Source: Rotaria sordida (taxonomy: Eukaryota > Rotifera > Eurotatoria > Philodinida > Philodinidae). Taken from it: a stretch of DNA of 64,000 nucleotides. How positions within the stretch are numbered: position 1 is the stretch's first letter; each line of letters starts with the position of its first letter. Shown one piece after another: positions 43,325 through 54,651 of the stretch. The stretch is from assembly GCA_905250125.1 (NCBI GenBank), contig CAJNOL010000281.1, positions 62,001-126,000 of the forward strand, written 5' to 3'. Both the position numbers and the translations under genes were made by a program. The notes beneath the pieces were generated by a model. That model did not search any database. It was not told the origin of the DNA and was given only the letters and a program-made list of their open reading frames with translations.

Positions 43325-44056
43325 TTAAGGAATAGGTGCAATTTTTCCAAGTCCAGTTGAAATAGCTGTACTTGGTTTTTTTCCAAAAGGTAATCGATAA
43401 TAAACACTTGAAACACCAGTTACTTCAATTTCAACATCATCTGTAGCTGCCACTCGTATTATACTTATTCCCATTGCTCGTACTTTAACTTGTTTAGTTA
43501 TTAAATCTAATGCAGTAATATCACCGATTCCTGTAGCATCGAATATTGCTTGTTGTCGAACTTGTCCTGAGAAACGACTATTGCCAGTTCCAGTAAAATA
43601 AACTTCAAGTTTATTAACATTTAATTGAATAGCAACATTAGCTGTACCTCGATTATCCAATACAAATGTATCATTGCCATCATTTGATATTCCATTATCA
43701 TCTGTTATTGTATTACCAGAACCTCTAATGGTATAACGACGTAATGGAGAATTAAATCGAATATAAGCATAGATATTATTATCAACCTTTAATGGACCTT
43801 TAATATGAATTGACAGAATATGATTATCAACAATTTCAACAATAACATGATTTTGAGCATCAACAGTTGTTTCAATTTCAACAGTTGGAGTAGAAATTCC
43901 ATTTGATGTTTGACTTAAGAAAATATCAAAAGCGCCATCGACTATAATTTCATCAAATGATGATGATAGAGAACGAGTTTGACGAATGATGGTGTTATTT
44001 ATTTGTCCTTGAACCAAAGAAAAATAAACAACAATAATAAAAATGCAAGATAGCAT
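43325..44056 (-). CDS. secreted GIN-domain protein (DUF2807, bacterial-type)
   Basis: A single exon of 243 aa. Residues 1-18 (MLSCIFIIVVYFSLVQGQ) are a signal peptide. The body is a repetitive all-beta domain with the GIN/DUF2807 hallmarks: SSFDEIIVDGAFDIFLSQ, YTIRGSGNTI, VYFTGTGNSRF, FDATGIGDITALDL and EVTGVSSVYYRLP. The G-x-G-(D/N) corners recur about every 20-25 residues. DUF2807 proteins are mostly bacterial (Bacteroidetes) surface proteins that fold as a right-handed beta solenoid. An intronless metazoan copy suggests acquisition from bacteria, as is common in bdelloids. A eukaryotic signal peptide and AT-rich codon use fit an established gene. Function unknown; a surface or extracellular role is inferred. 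Confidence 0.8.
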   Translation of the reverse strand: MLSCIFIIVVYFSLVQGQINNTIIRQTRSLSSSFDEIIVDGAFDIFLSQTSNGISTPTVEIETTVDAQNHVIVEIVDNHILSIHIKGPLKVDNNIYAYIRFNSPLRRYTIRGSGNTITDDNGISNDGNDTFVLDNRGTANVAIQLNVNKLEVYFTGTGNSRFSGQVRQQAIFDATGIGDITALDLITKQVKVRAMGISIIRVAATDDVEIEVTGVSSVYYRLPFGKKPSTAISTGLGKIAPIP

Positions 44057-45139
44057 CGAAATCGACGCACAATTCTTGAAAAATCTATAGAATGATAAAA
44101 TAAATTACTGAAGTTTCATTTATCGACATTTTTATTATTTAGTTTTTCTGTCGAATAAACTAATGTAACATACCTTTTGACGAAGAAAAGAGACAACAGT
44201 AGACTTATGAAATTTTTCTCAATCTATCATAGACTAGTCGTAACAGCTAGCGTATTCAGAATTAAACTAGTAGTTTATTTATTATGATAAAATTCTCATT
44301 TATATACTCAATTGTTATGTATTCATCACTCGTCTCAACTACAATGTAGTTCTTATTTTGTATATGTCGTATGTGCTTAAGTGAAATAATAAAAGAGGGA
44401 TTGTATAATGTTCTTTTGTATATATGTATGTATGTATGTGTAGGTGTATGTTGAAACAAAAAGGAATAGTTTTATCATTAGTTTGAATCATAGATAAGAC
44501 CTTAATCCTCTTTTACCACAGTACCTTGCTTTAATTTTTACAAAAAAAATCAATGATAGAAGCAATGGTTGACAAAATAAACTTTTTTTAAATGTTCGAT
44601 TCAAACATTACAAGAAAAAGGAAGAAAATTATTCAATTTCCTTTTGTTTAAGAATGTATATCACATTGTTCTTTATATACATTATATGATTGATTGATCA
44701 ATCACATAAAATATTTTGTAGTTCTTCGTTAATCGATCATGGAAGAGTCATATATCCTATACTTTTTAAAAATTTATTTATGTGAATATCCGTCCAATTC
44801 TGACCTTTTTCTTCCTATTTGCCTGTACGTATCAGTGCGCACTATTATTTATTATGAACTAAAATAAAATCAATGACGTCAATAATCCAAAATCTTCAGC
44901 TTGTCGTCTTTTGTCGTGAAAATGTTCTATCGATGATTAATACTTAGCTTATCTGAAATGATTTTGATCAACTTGAATTAATGTAGGATGATCAAAATGG
45001 GTGCTATTTATAATTATAGATTATTTTATTTTTTTTAATTATAGTATATTATGTCTATGTGGCTTATATTTCAGGCTATTTTGCATTTCTTTGATCTTTT
45101 TTTCGTATTTAATTGAATTCACTAGAGAAAAAAATAATA
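44057..45139. other. intergenic
   Basis: No gene. Contains a (TATG)n run near 44424-44442 and otherwise AT-rich sequence. Confidence 0.3.
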
Positions 45140-45269
45140 GTGTACTCAGGTCAAACAAGCACGGTCTTAAATGACTGTATATGGAGAAATACCACGATTT
45201 ACATGGTCCAGTATTATGATCGTTTACGATCCTCGTATACGAACCCGTATTCATCGACCTGAGTGCACA
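45140..45269. mobile_element. 130-bp MITE
   Basis: GTGTACTCAGGTC at the left end and GACCTGAGTGCACA at the right end form a ~13-bp terminal inverted repeat. The interior is more GC-rich than its surroundings and includes CGATCCTCGTATACGA. No target duplication is obvious. Confidence 0.5.
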
Positions 45270-45689
45270 AAATATTGTTTCAATTGACGCAATGTGTTTT
45301 CACACGGGTAAGAATTATTTGAAAAAAGTTCTTATTTCAATAATAATCTCTCATTGTAACAGAGCTTGATGTTAAATTATAGATAAAGAATAAAGCAGTG
45401 TATCATCAATGATGAATTGAAAATAAAATGTGCAACATGAATTCAATTTATTACAATTGTATTGATCAACTTAACTTCTTTCACCTAATCATATAATTTA
45501 CCACTATATGTGATCAATTGTAAAGTTGTTGCAAATAGAAAAAACAACATCGTAATAATAAGCGATCGAACTATCATGATGCAGTGTGTCGAGATCATTG
45601 AGACTTAGCAAAGCCAATAATACTTTTTTTCTCCGAAAAAAAAATCGAAATCATATTTATAATAAACCATGAGTTTAGATATAACGATG

Positions 45690-46290
45690 CATAGTACATA
45701 TGTAAACGAAGTTCAAAACTTTTGTGATGTTGTACGAGAGTGATTCCATGATATATGTGACACGTTGTACATGACTTCGTTCAAATCGATTTTCATGTTT
45801 CAAACCGTGTAGAGCATAGTCAATTTACTTACTATGATTACAACAATTCACAGAAATATAGCGAAATATGTCTAACACTACGTAAAAATACTGTAAAAGA
45901 GGTTAAAATGTCCATCATCATACGTTGCTAACGCAGAATTTGGGCACATAGCTACGTAGCAGATTTTGTAAAACAAAATTCGCTTTACATGTCTATATAT
46001 GGTACTTATCGCGGGCGTATCAAATAGATAGTCATTTTAGCACGGAAAGATTATCATAAATAATCAGATTATAAGTATATATGGCATTGACTATATTTTG
46101 CTTTAATTTTGTGAATCGTCGATCCCTTCAACATAAGAATTTATAGTCGATCGTTTGTTATCATAGTAAGTAAAACAACAATATTCTACATGATTTGAAA
46201 CGTAAAAATCAATTTGGAGGAACTCAATGTAAACATGTCACATCTACCATGAAATCGCCCACAATATAGTATACCATAAATGAATAGCAC
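45690..46290. mobile_element. fold-back element, ~600 bp
   Basis: Arms of at least 110 bp: 45735-45850 against 46160-46260. Examples are CAAATCGATTTTCATGTTTC against GAAACGTAAAAATCAATTTG, and TTTACTTACTATGAT against ATCATAGTAAGTAAA. The spacer includes the palindrome GCTACGTAGC. No coding capacity. Confidence 0.55.
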
Positions 46291-46831
46291 ACATGTGAAA
46301 TAGGGAAATTATTTAGTTGTAACTTTCGTCTTCTTCGCAAGAAAATGAAATAATGACATAAATAATTTTATTGAGAATCATGGACTATTTGTTAATCTTT
46401 CATACTAGATTAAGCAAAAATTTTTGATAACATTATCATTTACTCTTATATATTGACTATAAACCTGCGACTTATCTTAACTATAAGAATGAGGATGACA
46501 ACGGTGTTGAATAACAGTGATATGGAAAAATGATATTTATAAACAAAGATGTGCACTGCCAAGTCAGCGATGTTAGGACTTTTTTTAGGATCAGGAGGAT
46601 CAGCTAAAACCTATCCGACAAAAACCTTTTTTTCACCCAAAAACAAGTGTTAAATCCAATATTCAGCAAAATTTTAATACAATAATAAAGAAACATTTGA
46701 CATAAGACTTACAACAACCAGAATCAGTAGTATAAGATTCAATATATATTACCTCTTCTTTTTACTATGTAATATCATACATCTATTTGTCAATAAAACA
46801 TCTATTATATTTTTAAACGGATCTATATATA
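46291..46831. other. intergenic
   Basis: Nothing recognised. Confidence 0.3.
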
Positions 46832-47183
46832 TGTGAGACTTTCGTTTGAGGACGTATAGTAGAACTAGTGAATTTAGTCTGCTAAAGAATTAAAGAGCTC
46901 ATATAAACTGCCTACCTTCCTTTTCCGTCTTAATATTTACTGCCATTGCGAAATTACTGTGTATGAAATGTTTTATTTTGAAAAGAATAAAACACAAGAA
47001 TAGCCAATAACCAAAAATATAATAATAAAGAAGATGAATGAAGAGGGAAAAGATGGGCGAAATACGAAAGACAAAAACAACAAAATAAGATCAAAACAAG
47101 ATACATTAAAGAGGGGAGAAGAAAACCAATAACAACCGGTGAGCAGAGTTAGCGTCATAGAGTGACATCTGTCGACGCTAACA
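46832..47183 (-). repeat. LTR (3' LTR in element orientation)
   Basis: Starts TGTGAGACTTTCG, ends GACGCTAACA; paired with 48345-48691. Confidence 0.85.
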
Positions 47184-47392
47184 CCGCCCCCTTTCGGCTA
47201 GAAAGAACTGACCAAGGCTACTGCTCACCCTATTGGTTAAGTTGCAATAACAATCATCTAGACCTTTCGGATGAACAGATATAAGGTATGACATACATAC
47301 AAACAACAATAACAAAAAACATGATGAATATAAGAAAAGAAAAAATAAACAAACAAACAAATGATGAACGTTTAAAAAACGGATGCTTATTA

Positions 47393-48343
47393 TCAATGAA
47401 TACCAAGCCATTCTGTATAGCTGTTTTTTCCACAAACATTTGTGGATAAGCGTTTAGTTTTTTTCCTCTTTTTATATACGAAAACGTCCCATAAAGTAGA
47501 TTTAACTTTATTATTTTTATACCATTGAGGAATGTCAAATCGTAATAAATAAGAGATAAAATCTAATAGATGACCATCAGGAATATAGATCATACCGGAA
47601 CGATGTCCAATTCCTCGAGCCCATTTTTTGATATCACCTATGCTATCCTTTAGTGTCTTAGGATTTTTTATTAAATGTTCTACGATCGCATTACGAAGAT
47701 CATTGATTGCTTGATCAAATACAACCGTAGAATAAGCAGTAATGACAACCATTGATTTCTCGTCTGATATCTCACCAACCGTATTGTTGACACCAAAATC
47801 AATAATAGAGTTTGATTGGGATACTAATATTTAACGTTCAAAACATATCGTATCTGGATTATCGGTACATTTTTCTTTTAGATTATTAGCTGATGCATTT
47901 TGATATAGAAGTTCTCCGTTAGACAAATTATTCATAATCTTTTGATGAGATTTCGATTCAGATGAAAAAGAATCATTTATATCAAATTCTGATAATAAAA
48001 ATTCATAAAAATCATCAAAAGATTGAATTTCTTTTCGACTTGCGTTGTATTTACATTTAGTATCACCCTCGATTAAATGCGAGATAACTTCAAGGCGCAA
48101 TTTTCGTGACATTGCTAACTGATTAAATTTACGCTCGGTTTTGTCTAGCCATTCAATAACATTTTGTTCTGCCGAAAATGGAACGAAGTGATGTAAAATG
48201 AATGCGACGGCACAAAAAAACAAGTACGGCGAAAAGATAAGGTAAAAGATCAGGCAAATAAAAGAGGACAAAAAAAACTGAGAGGAAGAGAGAAAACAGG
48301 AAAAAAAAGAGGCAGACAAAAACCTACCCGACTTCTCCACCAA
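47393..48343 (-). pseudogene. gag-like frame of the LTR element
   Basis: Two open pieces in the same minus frame (48343-47831 and 47752-47393) separated by a TAA at 47831. The first contains VPFSAEQNVIEWLDKTERKF, LRLEVISHLIEGDTKCKYN and FDDFYEFLLSEFD, the retrotransposon gag pattern (F-x-G/A-E..WL..E..F, then L-x-G-x-A/T..Y). The second (VVFDQAINDLRNAIVEHLIKN, IGDIKKWARGIGHRSG) continues without a zinc knuckle. The N-terminal 50 residues are very hydrophobic and Phe-rich and may be untranslated leader or intron. Confidence 0.6.
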
Positions 48344-48344
48344 T

Positions 48345-48691
48345 TGTAAGATTCTCGTTTGAGGATGTATAGTAGAACTAATGATTTTAGTTTGTTAAAG
48401 GATTAAAGAGCTCACATAAACTATCTACTTCCCTGTGTCGTCGTAACATATATTGCCATTGAGAAGTTATTGCGTTTGGAATGTTTTATTTTGAAAAGAA
48501 AAAAACATAAGATAACTAATAACCAAGAATATGATAATAAAGAAGATGAATGAAGAGGGGAAAGATAGTTAAAATACAAAAAAAACAGTAAAAGAACATC
48601 AAAACAAGATATATTAAAGAAGGAAAAAGAAAATCAATAACAAACAGCGAGCAGAGTTAGCGTCATAGAGTGACATCTGTTGATGCTAACA
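48345..48691 (-). repeat. LTR (5' LTR in element orientation)
   Basis: Starts TGTAAGATTCTCG, ends GATGCTAACA; paired with 46832-47183. Confidence 0.85.
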
Positions 48692-49962
48692 ACATAAATA
48701 CATATCCATCTATCCTGTATCGTTACTCATCTTTTTTTCACTTATTCAGTGTTCATGATTCATTTCGTTGTTTTTCTCTCAGAAAACCAAAAAAAAATCT
48801 GTTTTATGTAACATTTTATAGTATAAGTTCTCTAACAAGAACGTACTTTTAGACAGTGTTATATATATTTATATAATTAGTCGAAATTAAAAATTTTAAA
48901 ATGTAATCTTTTATCTTATCAACAGATATGTAACTAGTTCTACATAGAAATAAAACCAAATCAAAGAATCATTTACTGGAAACTTGCTAAAATTTGTTTT
49001 TCACAATCATAATTAATAGTAAGAATTCGAATTTAAATAACACTCTGTCACTGACTGTAGCAATCTGACTATCGAGTGAACTCTGTGACTTTAGAATGCC
49101 TTGAAATTTGAAGAAACGCACTAACCACACACATAGCGTACGACCCATGAAATTGTTACAAACTCTATATATGTTAAAAGAGCTGTATAAAGGACTCAAA
49201 TTACATTAATGTAACACCAAGGGAGAGTGTTACAAAAGATATTCAATGAATGATTTTTAGAAAACTAACATTTAAGTGCTAATTTCAAGGGCTAAATCTC
49301 ATTTATATTCAAATTTGAATTTGGCATGAATTGAGATAAGAACGAACATTTCTATATTATAGTTTCAGAATGTATTACCGAAAATATATAAAAAAGAAAG
49401 ATTTTCTATCGAATAGATCAAGATTTAATTGATTGCATTTAGTACACGTCTACTTCGTACTCATATCTTTTCTAATTATGGATTATAACTTAAAAGTAGG
49501 TCTTTGAGAATATGTGGTAGTGGAAAAGTATTCAAGACATGTCTCGTATCGGTAGATGCTTAACACTCCTGTATTAGAAGTCATTCGTATGTCATGCAAT
49601 CTTTGTCATTTATTTTATTACATAGGAAGTGTTAACATGATTTTCGTCAAAACTGAAATCAAACGAATGTTGCGATAATAGCATTGTTTATTTTTGGATG
49701 CTTATTCTACATGTTGCATAATTATATGTGTCGTCCGTATTTTTTAATTTATTCTTTTGTTTTTTTAAATATTTAGTTGAAATGTGCTGTCATTATGTAG
49801 ACTTTTTTCACTGATGATATGTTTCCTTGACTATCTAGTCGAGGTTGAATTTTCAATTGAACCAGAGCTGCTCAATATTATATGTTGATTGCAGGTGTCG
49901 CGTGAATCGAAAGTTAAGAGTGTTAAATTAGAAAGTGTACAGAATAGTGTCGTTTTAGCTTT
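48692..49962. other. intergenic
   Basis: No gene supported on either strand. Confidence 0.3.
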
Positions 49963-51044
49963 CCCTAGTCGAACATCTTGTAAGCAAGATCTTGGTCAGG
50001 ATACAAGCTACAGAGATATGAACAGATCTTGAAAGTTTAAGTGTAAGATAATCATATTATCTTGTACTAAGATTTATAATTAGATCTTTGGTACAAATCT
50101 AAAAGATCTTGGATGCAGGTATTCAATGTCTTTAATTTGATATCTGGTCTGTTGTGATCGTTTTTATTGATCTTTGTTCCCAGCAATTATATCTTTCAAC
50201 TAATAACCAAGATCGACGAGATCTTTATTTAAAGTTCGCCTGTTCAATTTATATCTAACATGAGCAATATCTTTCTGAACATTTAGTGCAAGTTAATTTT
50301 CCATTAAAAATAGTACAAAAAACAAGAACTAAAAACATGCAGAAAATTCTTTAGTTGATAGGAGCAATTATTATGAATTCAAAAACATGCCTATTTATGC
50401 AAACTCAAATAGAGTAAAACTATAGCGTAAAGAAACAAAGAATTCAAAGGATTTATCTAAATTAAAGATTTGATTAATACTAAAATCTAAAACGTCTTTT
50501 ATTTTATCGAATTTCAAAAAAAGTTTGACTTTAAAAAATTCGAATTCTAAACCGTCTTATATCGTAACCAGACATCAACCATCCTCTTATAAAATACAAA
50601 TTTTTCATAAATGCTCGCTAGATTAGCCTAAAAAACTTTGTTGATACTTTATGAATTTTCTGTCAAATTATTTTTTCTTTCCTCTTTGTTCTTCATAACT
50701 TTAAGTTTATTGGTTTGCAAATGCCTTCACTGTTTCCAAATTTTTTACACGTCTATGAGATTTACAAGTTTATATGATTGAGTTTTGGAACGTGTAGTTC
50801 CAAACGATTAAAGAATTTTTAAAAGTGTGAATAAATTAATGATGCCGCTTTTTGTTTTACTCGAGATCCTGGGAAAAGATAATAATAACTGATATCTTTT
50901 TTATAATCTTGACATGTGAGAATCTTTGAACAGATCTAACAAAGATCTTAGGTACAGTTATATCTGATACGCTCAAGATATACACAAATGAATTATCTTT
51001 TAAAGAGCTTGATAAGATATTGTTTACAAGATGTTCGACTAGGG
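49963..51044. mobile_element. 1.08-kb TIR element rich in AGATCTT motifs
   Basis: The ends are CCCTAGTCGAACATCTTGTA.. and ..TACAAGATGTTCGACTAGGG, a perfect ~20-bp inverted repeat. Sub-terminal regions on both sides carry many AAGATCTT/AGATCTTG motifs in both orientations (for example at 50006, 50034, 50094, 50109, 50934, 50945), which may be transposase-binding repeats. There is no transposase frame. Non-autonomous DNA transposon. Confidence 0.75.
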
Positions 51045-53029
51045 TGTACATTGTCAGGCTTAAGGTACTCTTTCTATTATAATTATTGATAGTTATAAAT
51101 TAAAACTTATGGACTTCAATGATTACACTACAATTTATCAATGGTTCAATGACAATAACCAACCAATACCAATGGATTTTTATTCATTTATTTTATTTTA
51201 TTTTAATAAAAAGAAAATTATCTTTTTTAAGTTTTTATCATTCATATTTGTACCACTATCTTACTATATGAAGACATATCACAATTTATTTTTAGCACAA
51301 TAATAAATACTAAATGATTCATAAGTATATATCTCATTGATGTGGAATAGTAACACTCTTGACATTGGTTATATTGTTTTCATTAGATATTTCTGAAGTA
51401 GTCTTATTGCATTTTTGGCTATTGAAATTATCGTAGTCGCCTCACAAGATGTTGTTCTAAAAGGATCAAATCACAATATAGTACTCGAGTGTGATTTATT
51501 TCGTATAGAGTGCTACTTTTCTAAAGGAATTGATAATAACACGGAAAGAGTTTTTATATAGATCCAATAATTTTTGTCACATAATATTGACGTCAATCGC
51601 TTTCAATATTTTCGTATTCGGTCATTAAGTTTTTTATTGAACAAACAAATGGAATGTGACATGACAAGAAAAGAATAATCGATGATTAAATTATCATAAA
51701 TTTTCATGAATTCGATTCATTTCGAGATATTTGTCTAATTCATTCTTTAACTTATTACATACTTCATACGATACAATCCGATAAAACAATATCAAGATTT
51801 ATTATCGATAATAATGATTCGACAATGGAGATAGAATCTGAATATCTCTGTGTGTCAAGTGACACGTTTTTATTTTGCCCATATTCATTCTATTTTCATA
51901 TGGAACCTTTATTAATTTAGATTCAACATGGGACATAAATTTCATTATTACTATCGCTACTATTAGTATTACGAAGCACAATAATTTATGAAGTCGTCCG
52001 TATCCGCCAATTAATCTGTCAGACATCGTTGACTAAGATGATCGGCCATTCTTTGAGTATGAACATTTAGGTAAGTTATATGACATGTGGATAATCTTTT
52101 TTTTAAATATTTTCTTGTTTCTGAATGGCATTAGATGCAATAAAAACTTTTGCAAGAGAAAAGGATTTTTGTTTGCCCACAACGCATCAGCCAGTTAAAC
52201 TGCAAGAAAAAAATACAAAATCTTTTAAATTAAATTCTGTTACGATGGCTATTTCGTGTTTCACAAATGTATCGAGTAAGATATTCTTCTAGAAATTTAA
52301 TAACTATTTTCTTTCTTCATATGAATCAATTTGTCATGTCATGAAATACGATCATGCATGGAATGAACATATAAAAAAGGTCAGAAAAATGCTTTTGAAA
52401 AAAAAACCTGATATCGACTAACATTAAACAAATGACTGAAGACGAAAAGTATACTTCAGTGTTTTAACTAGGACGAAACTTCGTTTAGTATAGTTTATTT
52501 CAAGGCTTATCGCGTTGTGAAGGTTCAATACCGTGATCAAAATCTCAAAGAGCATGTAGGAAAAATACTATTACTCTCAAAACATCACACTTTTAATATT
52601 CTAAAAGAAAAACATACTTGAATTTCCGGTGAGTTAGTCTTGCAAGCGTTCAAATTAAATGAAGGCAATGTTGATGAAGGAATTCGTCATTGAATGAAAA
52701 GGCATCAACAGAAACTTTATCAAGCTTGAAATAGTAAATTTATTGATCTAAATTTCGAACTATTGAAATATCTATTAAATCAAAGAGAAAGAATATGAGA
52801 AAAAATTTGATCTGTTTTATTTTTCTAGTGAAAAGCTGTCAAACGCATCTTCAATACATCAATAAACAAGTGCGATTCGAAGAATAACAGCTTCAGGCCT
52901 ATGATAAAGAGCATTGCTAGTCAGATTCATTTCCTGTTTATACAAAAAGCGTAAGTACGTATTCTTACTTTTCATGCTGTTAATATGTGTTTTTTCCTTT
53001 CTATTCGAGCGACGTATAATAGAAAGCGA
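51045..53029. other. intergenic with faint coding relics
   Basis: No intact gene. Broken codon-like text occurs at 51109-51177 (MDFNDYTTIYQWFNDNNQPI) and at about 52140-52275 and 52490-52740 (TTHQPVKLQEKNTKSFKL; AYRVVKVQYRDQNLKEHVGK), each ending in stops. The latter might belong to the Rep-like relic downstream; not established. Confidence 0.3.
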
Positions 53030-53600
53030 ATGAATAAATGGCTGGCAATTAATTTTAGAAAAGAAGAATGATCCAAATGTCCCACTTTGATTGGTCTAAT
53101 AGAAAGAGGTATGTAAATAAATTACTAAAATCAACGTTTTTTAATCAAGTGATTGTTTCTTCTATCATAAAAAAAATTTAAGAAAGACAATTTTCACACG
53201 ATCTCTACTGAGTGTAATGACTCATTATCAAGATCTATGGTATCCCGGAAAATGGAATAATGACGCCGACTATATAGTGATGGACGATATTCCATGGAAT
53301 CAGTTCAAGAAAAAATGGTATCCATCAAAGAAAGATCTACTTATAGGTCACGAAGAATTATTTGTGAGTATATCATTCTTTGCAAAGTTTATTGAGAAAT
53401 ACTTTTTCTTATATACTTCTCAGTACATATTAGATTACAGACATTCATAGCAAGAGTAACGAAATCAAAACAAGAATGCCTGCCATTGTTCTCATAAATC
53501 CAGATGATGTTTGTAACTTATCCAAACAGCTACGTACTCAAAAAGAAAAATCTAAAGCCAGTTATTGGAAAGAATGAATTTTTATATACATTATAGATAA
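53030..53600 (+). pseudogene. CRESS-virus-type Rep helicase relic (endogenous)
   Basis: Three short blocks in the order of a Rep superfamily-3 helicase. At about 53066-53107 is a beta strand leading to a degraded Walker A (CPTLIGLIERG, lacking the GKT/S). At 53217-53360 is DLWYPGKW..DADYIVMDDIPWNQF (Walker B DD). At 53475-53560 is PAIVLINPDD, like motif C with its Asn. Stops and frame changes separate the blocks and no HUH endonuclease domain is recognisable. Rep proteins start rolling-circle replication of circular single-stranded DNA viruses. Here the pieces are an old integrated and inactivated copy, not a functional gene. Assignment to CRESS-type Rep rests on motif order and spacing only. 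Confidence 0.5.
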
Positions 53601-54379
53601 AGAACGTTCCGAAAATGAGAATGTATAATCTTAAGAAACTAATTCTCTTCTTTTTTTGCATACAATTTTTAGAAGATACTGAACGTTTTCACAAACCGAA
53701 ACCTTAAAACTATCAAATTAAATAAATTCGTTCGAAAACTTCGACCATATTCTAGAGTTTGTCGAAGCTCGACGTTGTTGACTTCAGGCTTAACAAAACA
53801 ATGTGGCATTAGTCTTTAACGAAGAAAAACGATGATAAAGAAAAAACATCGAAAATAACAATATCATCTCGCACAACAGAAGAAGAAATGATAAAGACAT
53901 AATTAGTTATTGAATGAAAACCTATAAAATGGAACGCAATCATGCAACTGTTGTTATTTTCAGTGTAAGATTGATGACGTCACCGATTACGAAAGCAAGA
54001 TCAATTTCAACCATACTACCATCTATTTTTTTCTAAAGAAAACCTACGCATAAAAATAAAATCCTTAGTATATCTATATCAAATCTCTGCAATGTTTCTA
54101 TTTATAATCATAAAAGATTAGTATTGACAGATATGTAACAAGATCAAGAAGATAAAATTTCGTGATCCTTCGCAGAAGAATCGGAGCTTCAGAAAATAAA
54201 GTGTAACAACCCTTTTTTTTTCTCCTATCCATGAAGTTTATGTATGTATATGATAGAAATATTTGAAGGAAAGAATCTCTATAATATACATTTCAAGTAA
54301 GGAAATCTTTTTATTTTATTTAAAAGAATACACTACAAATATTACATTATGTCTAATAGAGTAAAAGAAAACAATTTAA
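53601..54379. other. intergenic
   Basis: Nothing recognised; 3' flank of the vWA gene begins near 54300. Confidence 0.3.
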
Positions 54380-54620
54380 TCATGTTGATTTGAGTTTATT
54401 ACGAGCAACACATTTACGAACAAGTCTTCGTGTTTGACTAACATCAAGTAATTCATCATCGGCTAAATTTATATGTGATATTTCAGTTTTCTTTTCAATT
54501 GGTTTTGCAGCAGGAACAACTGAAGGTGTTGATGTCTAAAATAAAAATTTTTATTTTTATAAATAATAATTAGGAAATTACATCTTATAACATACTTCCA
54601 TTGTTTCATTATCAGTTGAC

Positions 54621-54651
<31 letters not shown>

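Larger units (their letters stand above)
46832..48691 (-). mobile_element. short LTR retrotransposon (gag only), minus orientation
   Basis: Two direct repeats of ~350 bp, 46832-47183 and 48345-48691, both start TGT(G/A)AG and end CTAACA and align along their length with scattered differences, so the insertion is old. Flanks ATATA and ACATA could be a decayed 5-bp target duplication. On the minus strand the order is LTR, a tRNA-primer-site-like start (TTGGTGGAGAAGTCGGGT), a gag-like frame, a purine-rich tract (GAAAGGGGGCGG) and LTR. There is no protease, reverse transcriptase or integrase in the ~1160-bp interior, so the element is non-autonomous. Confidence 0.85.

Noticed and set aside
47000..48690. 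Segmental tandem duplication
   Set aside because: The repeats have TG..CA ends, a primer-site-like sequence, a purine tract and gag between them, so LTRs explain them better.
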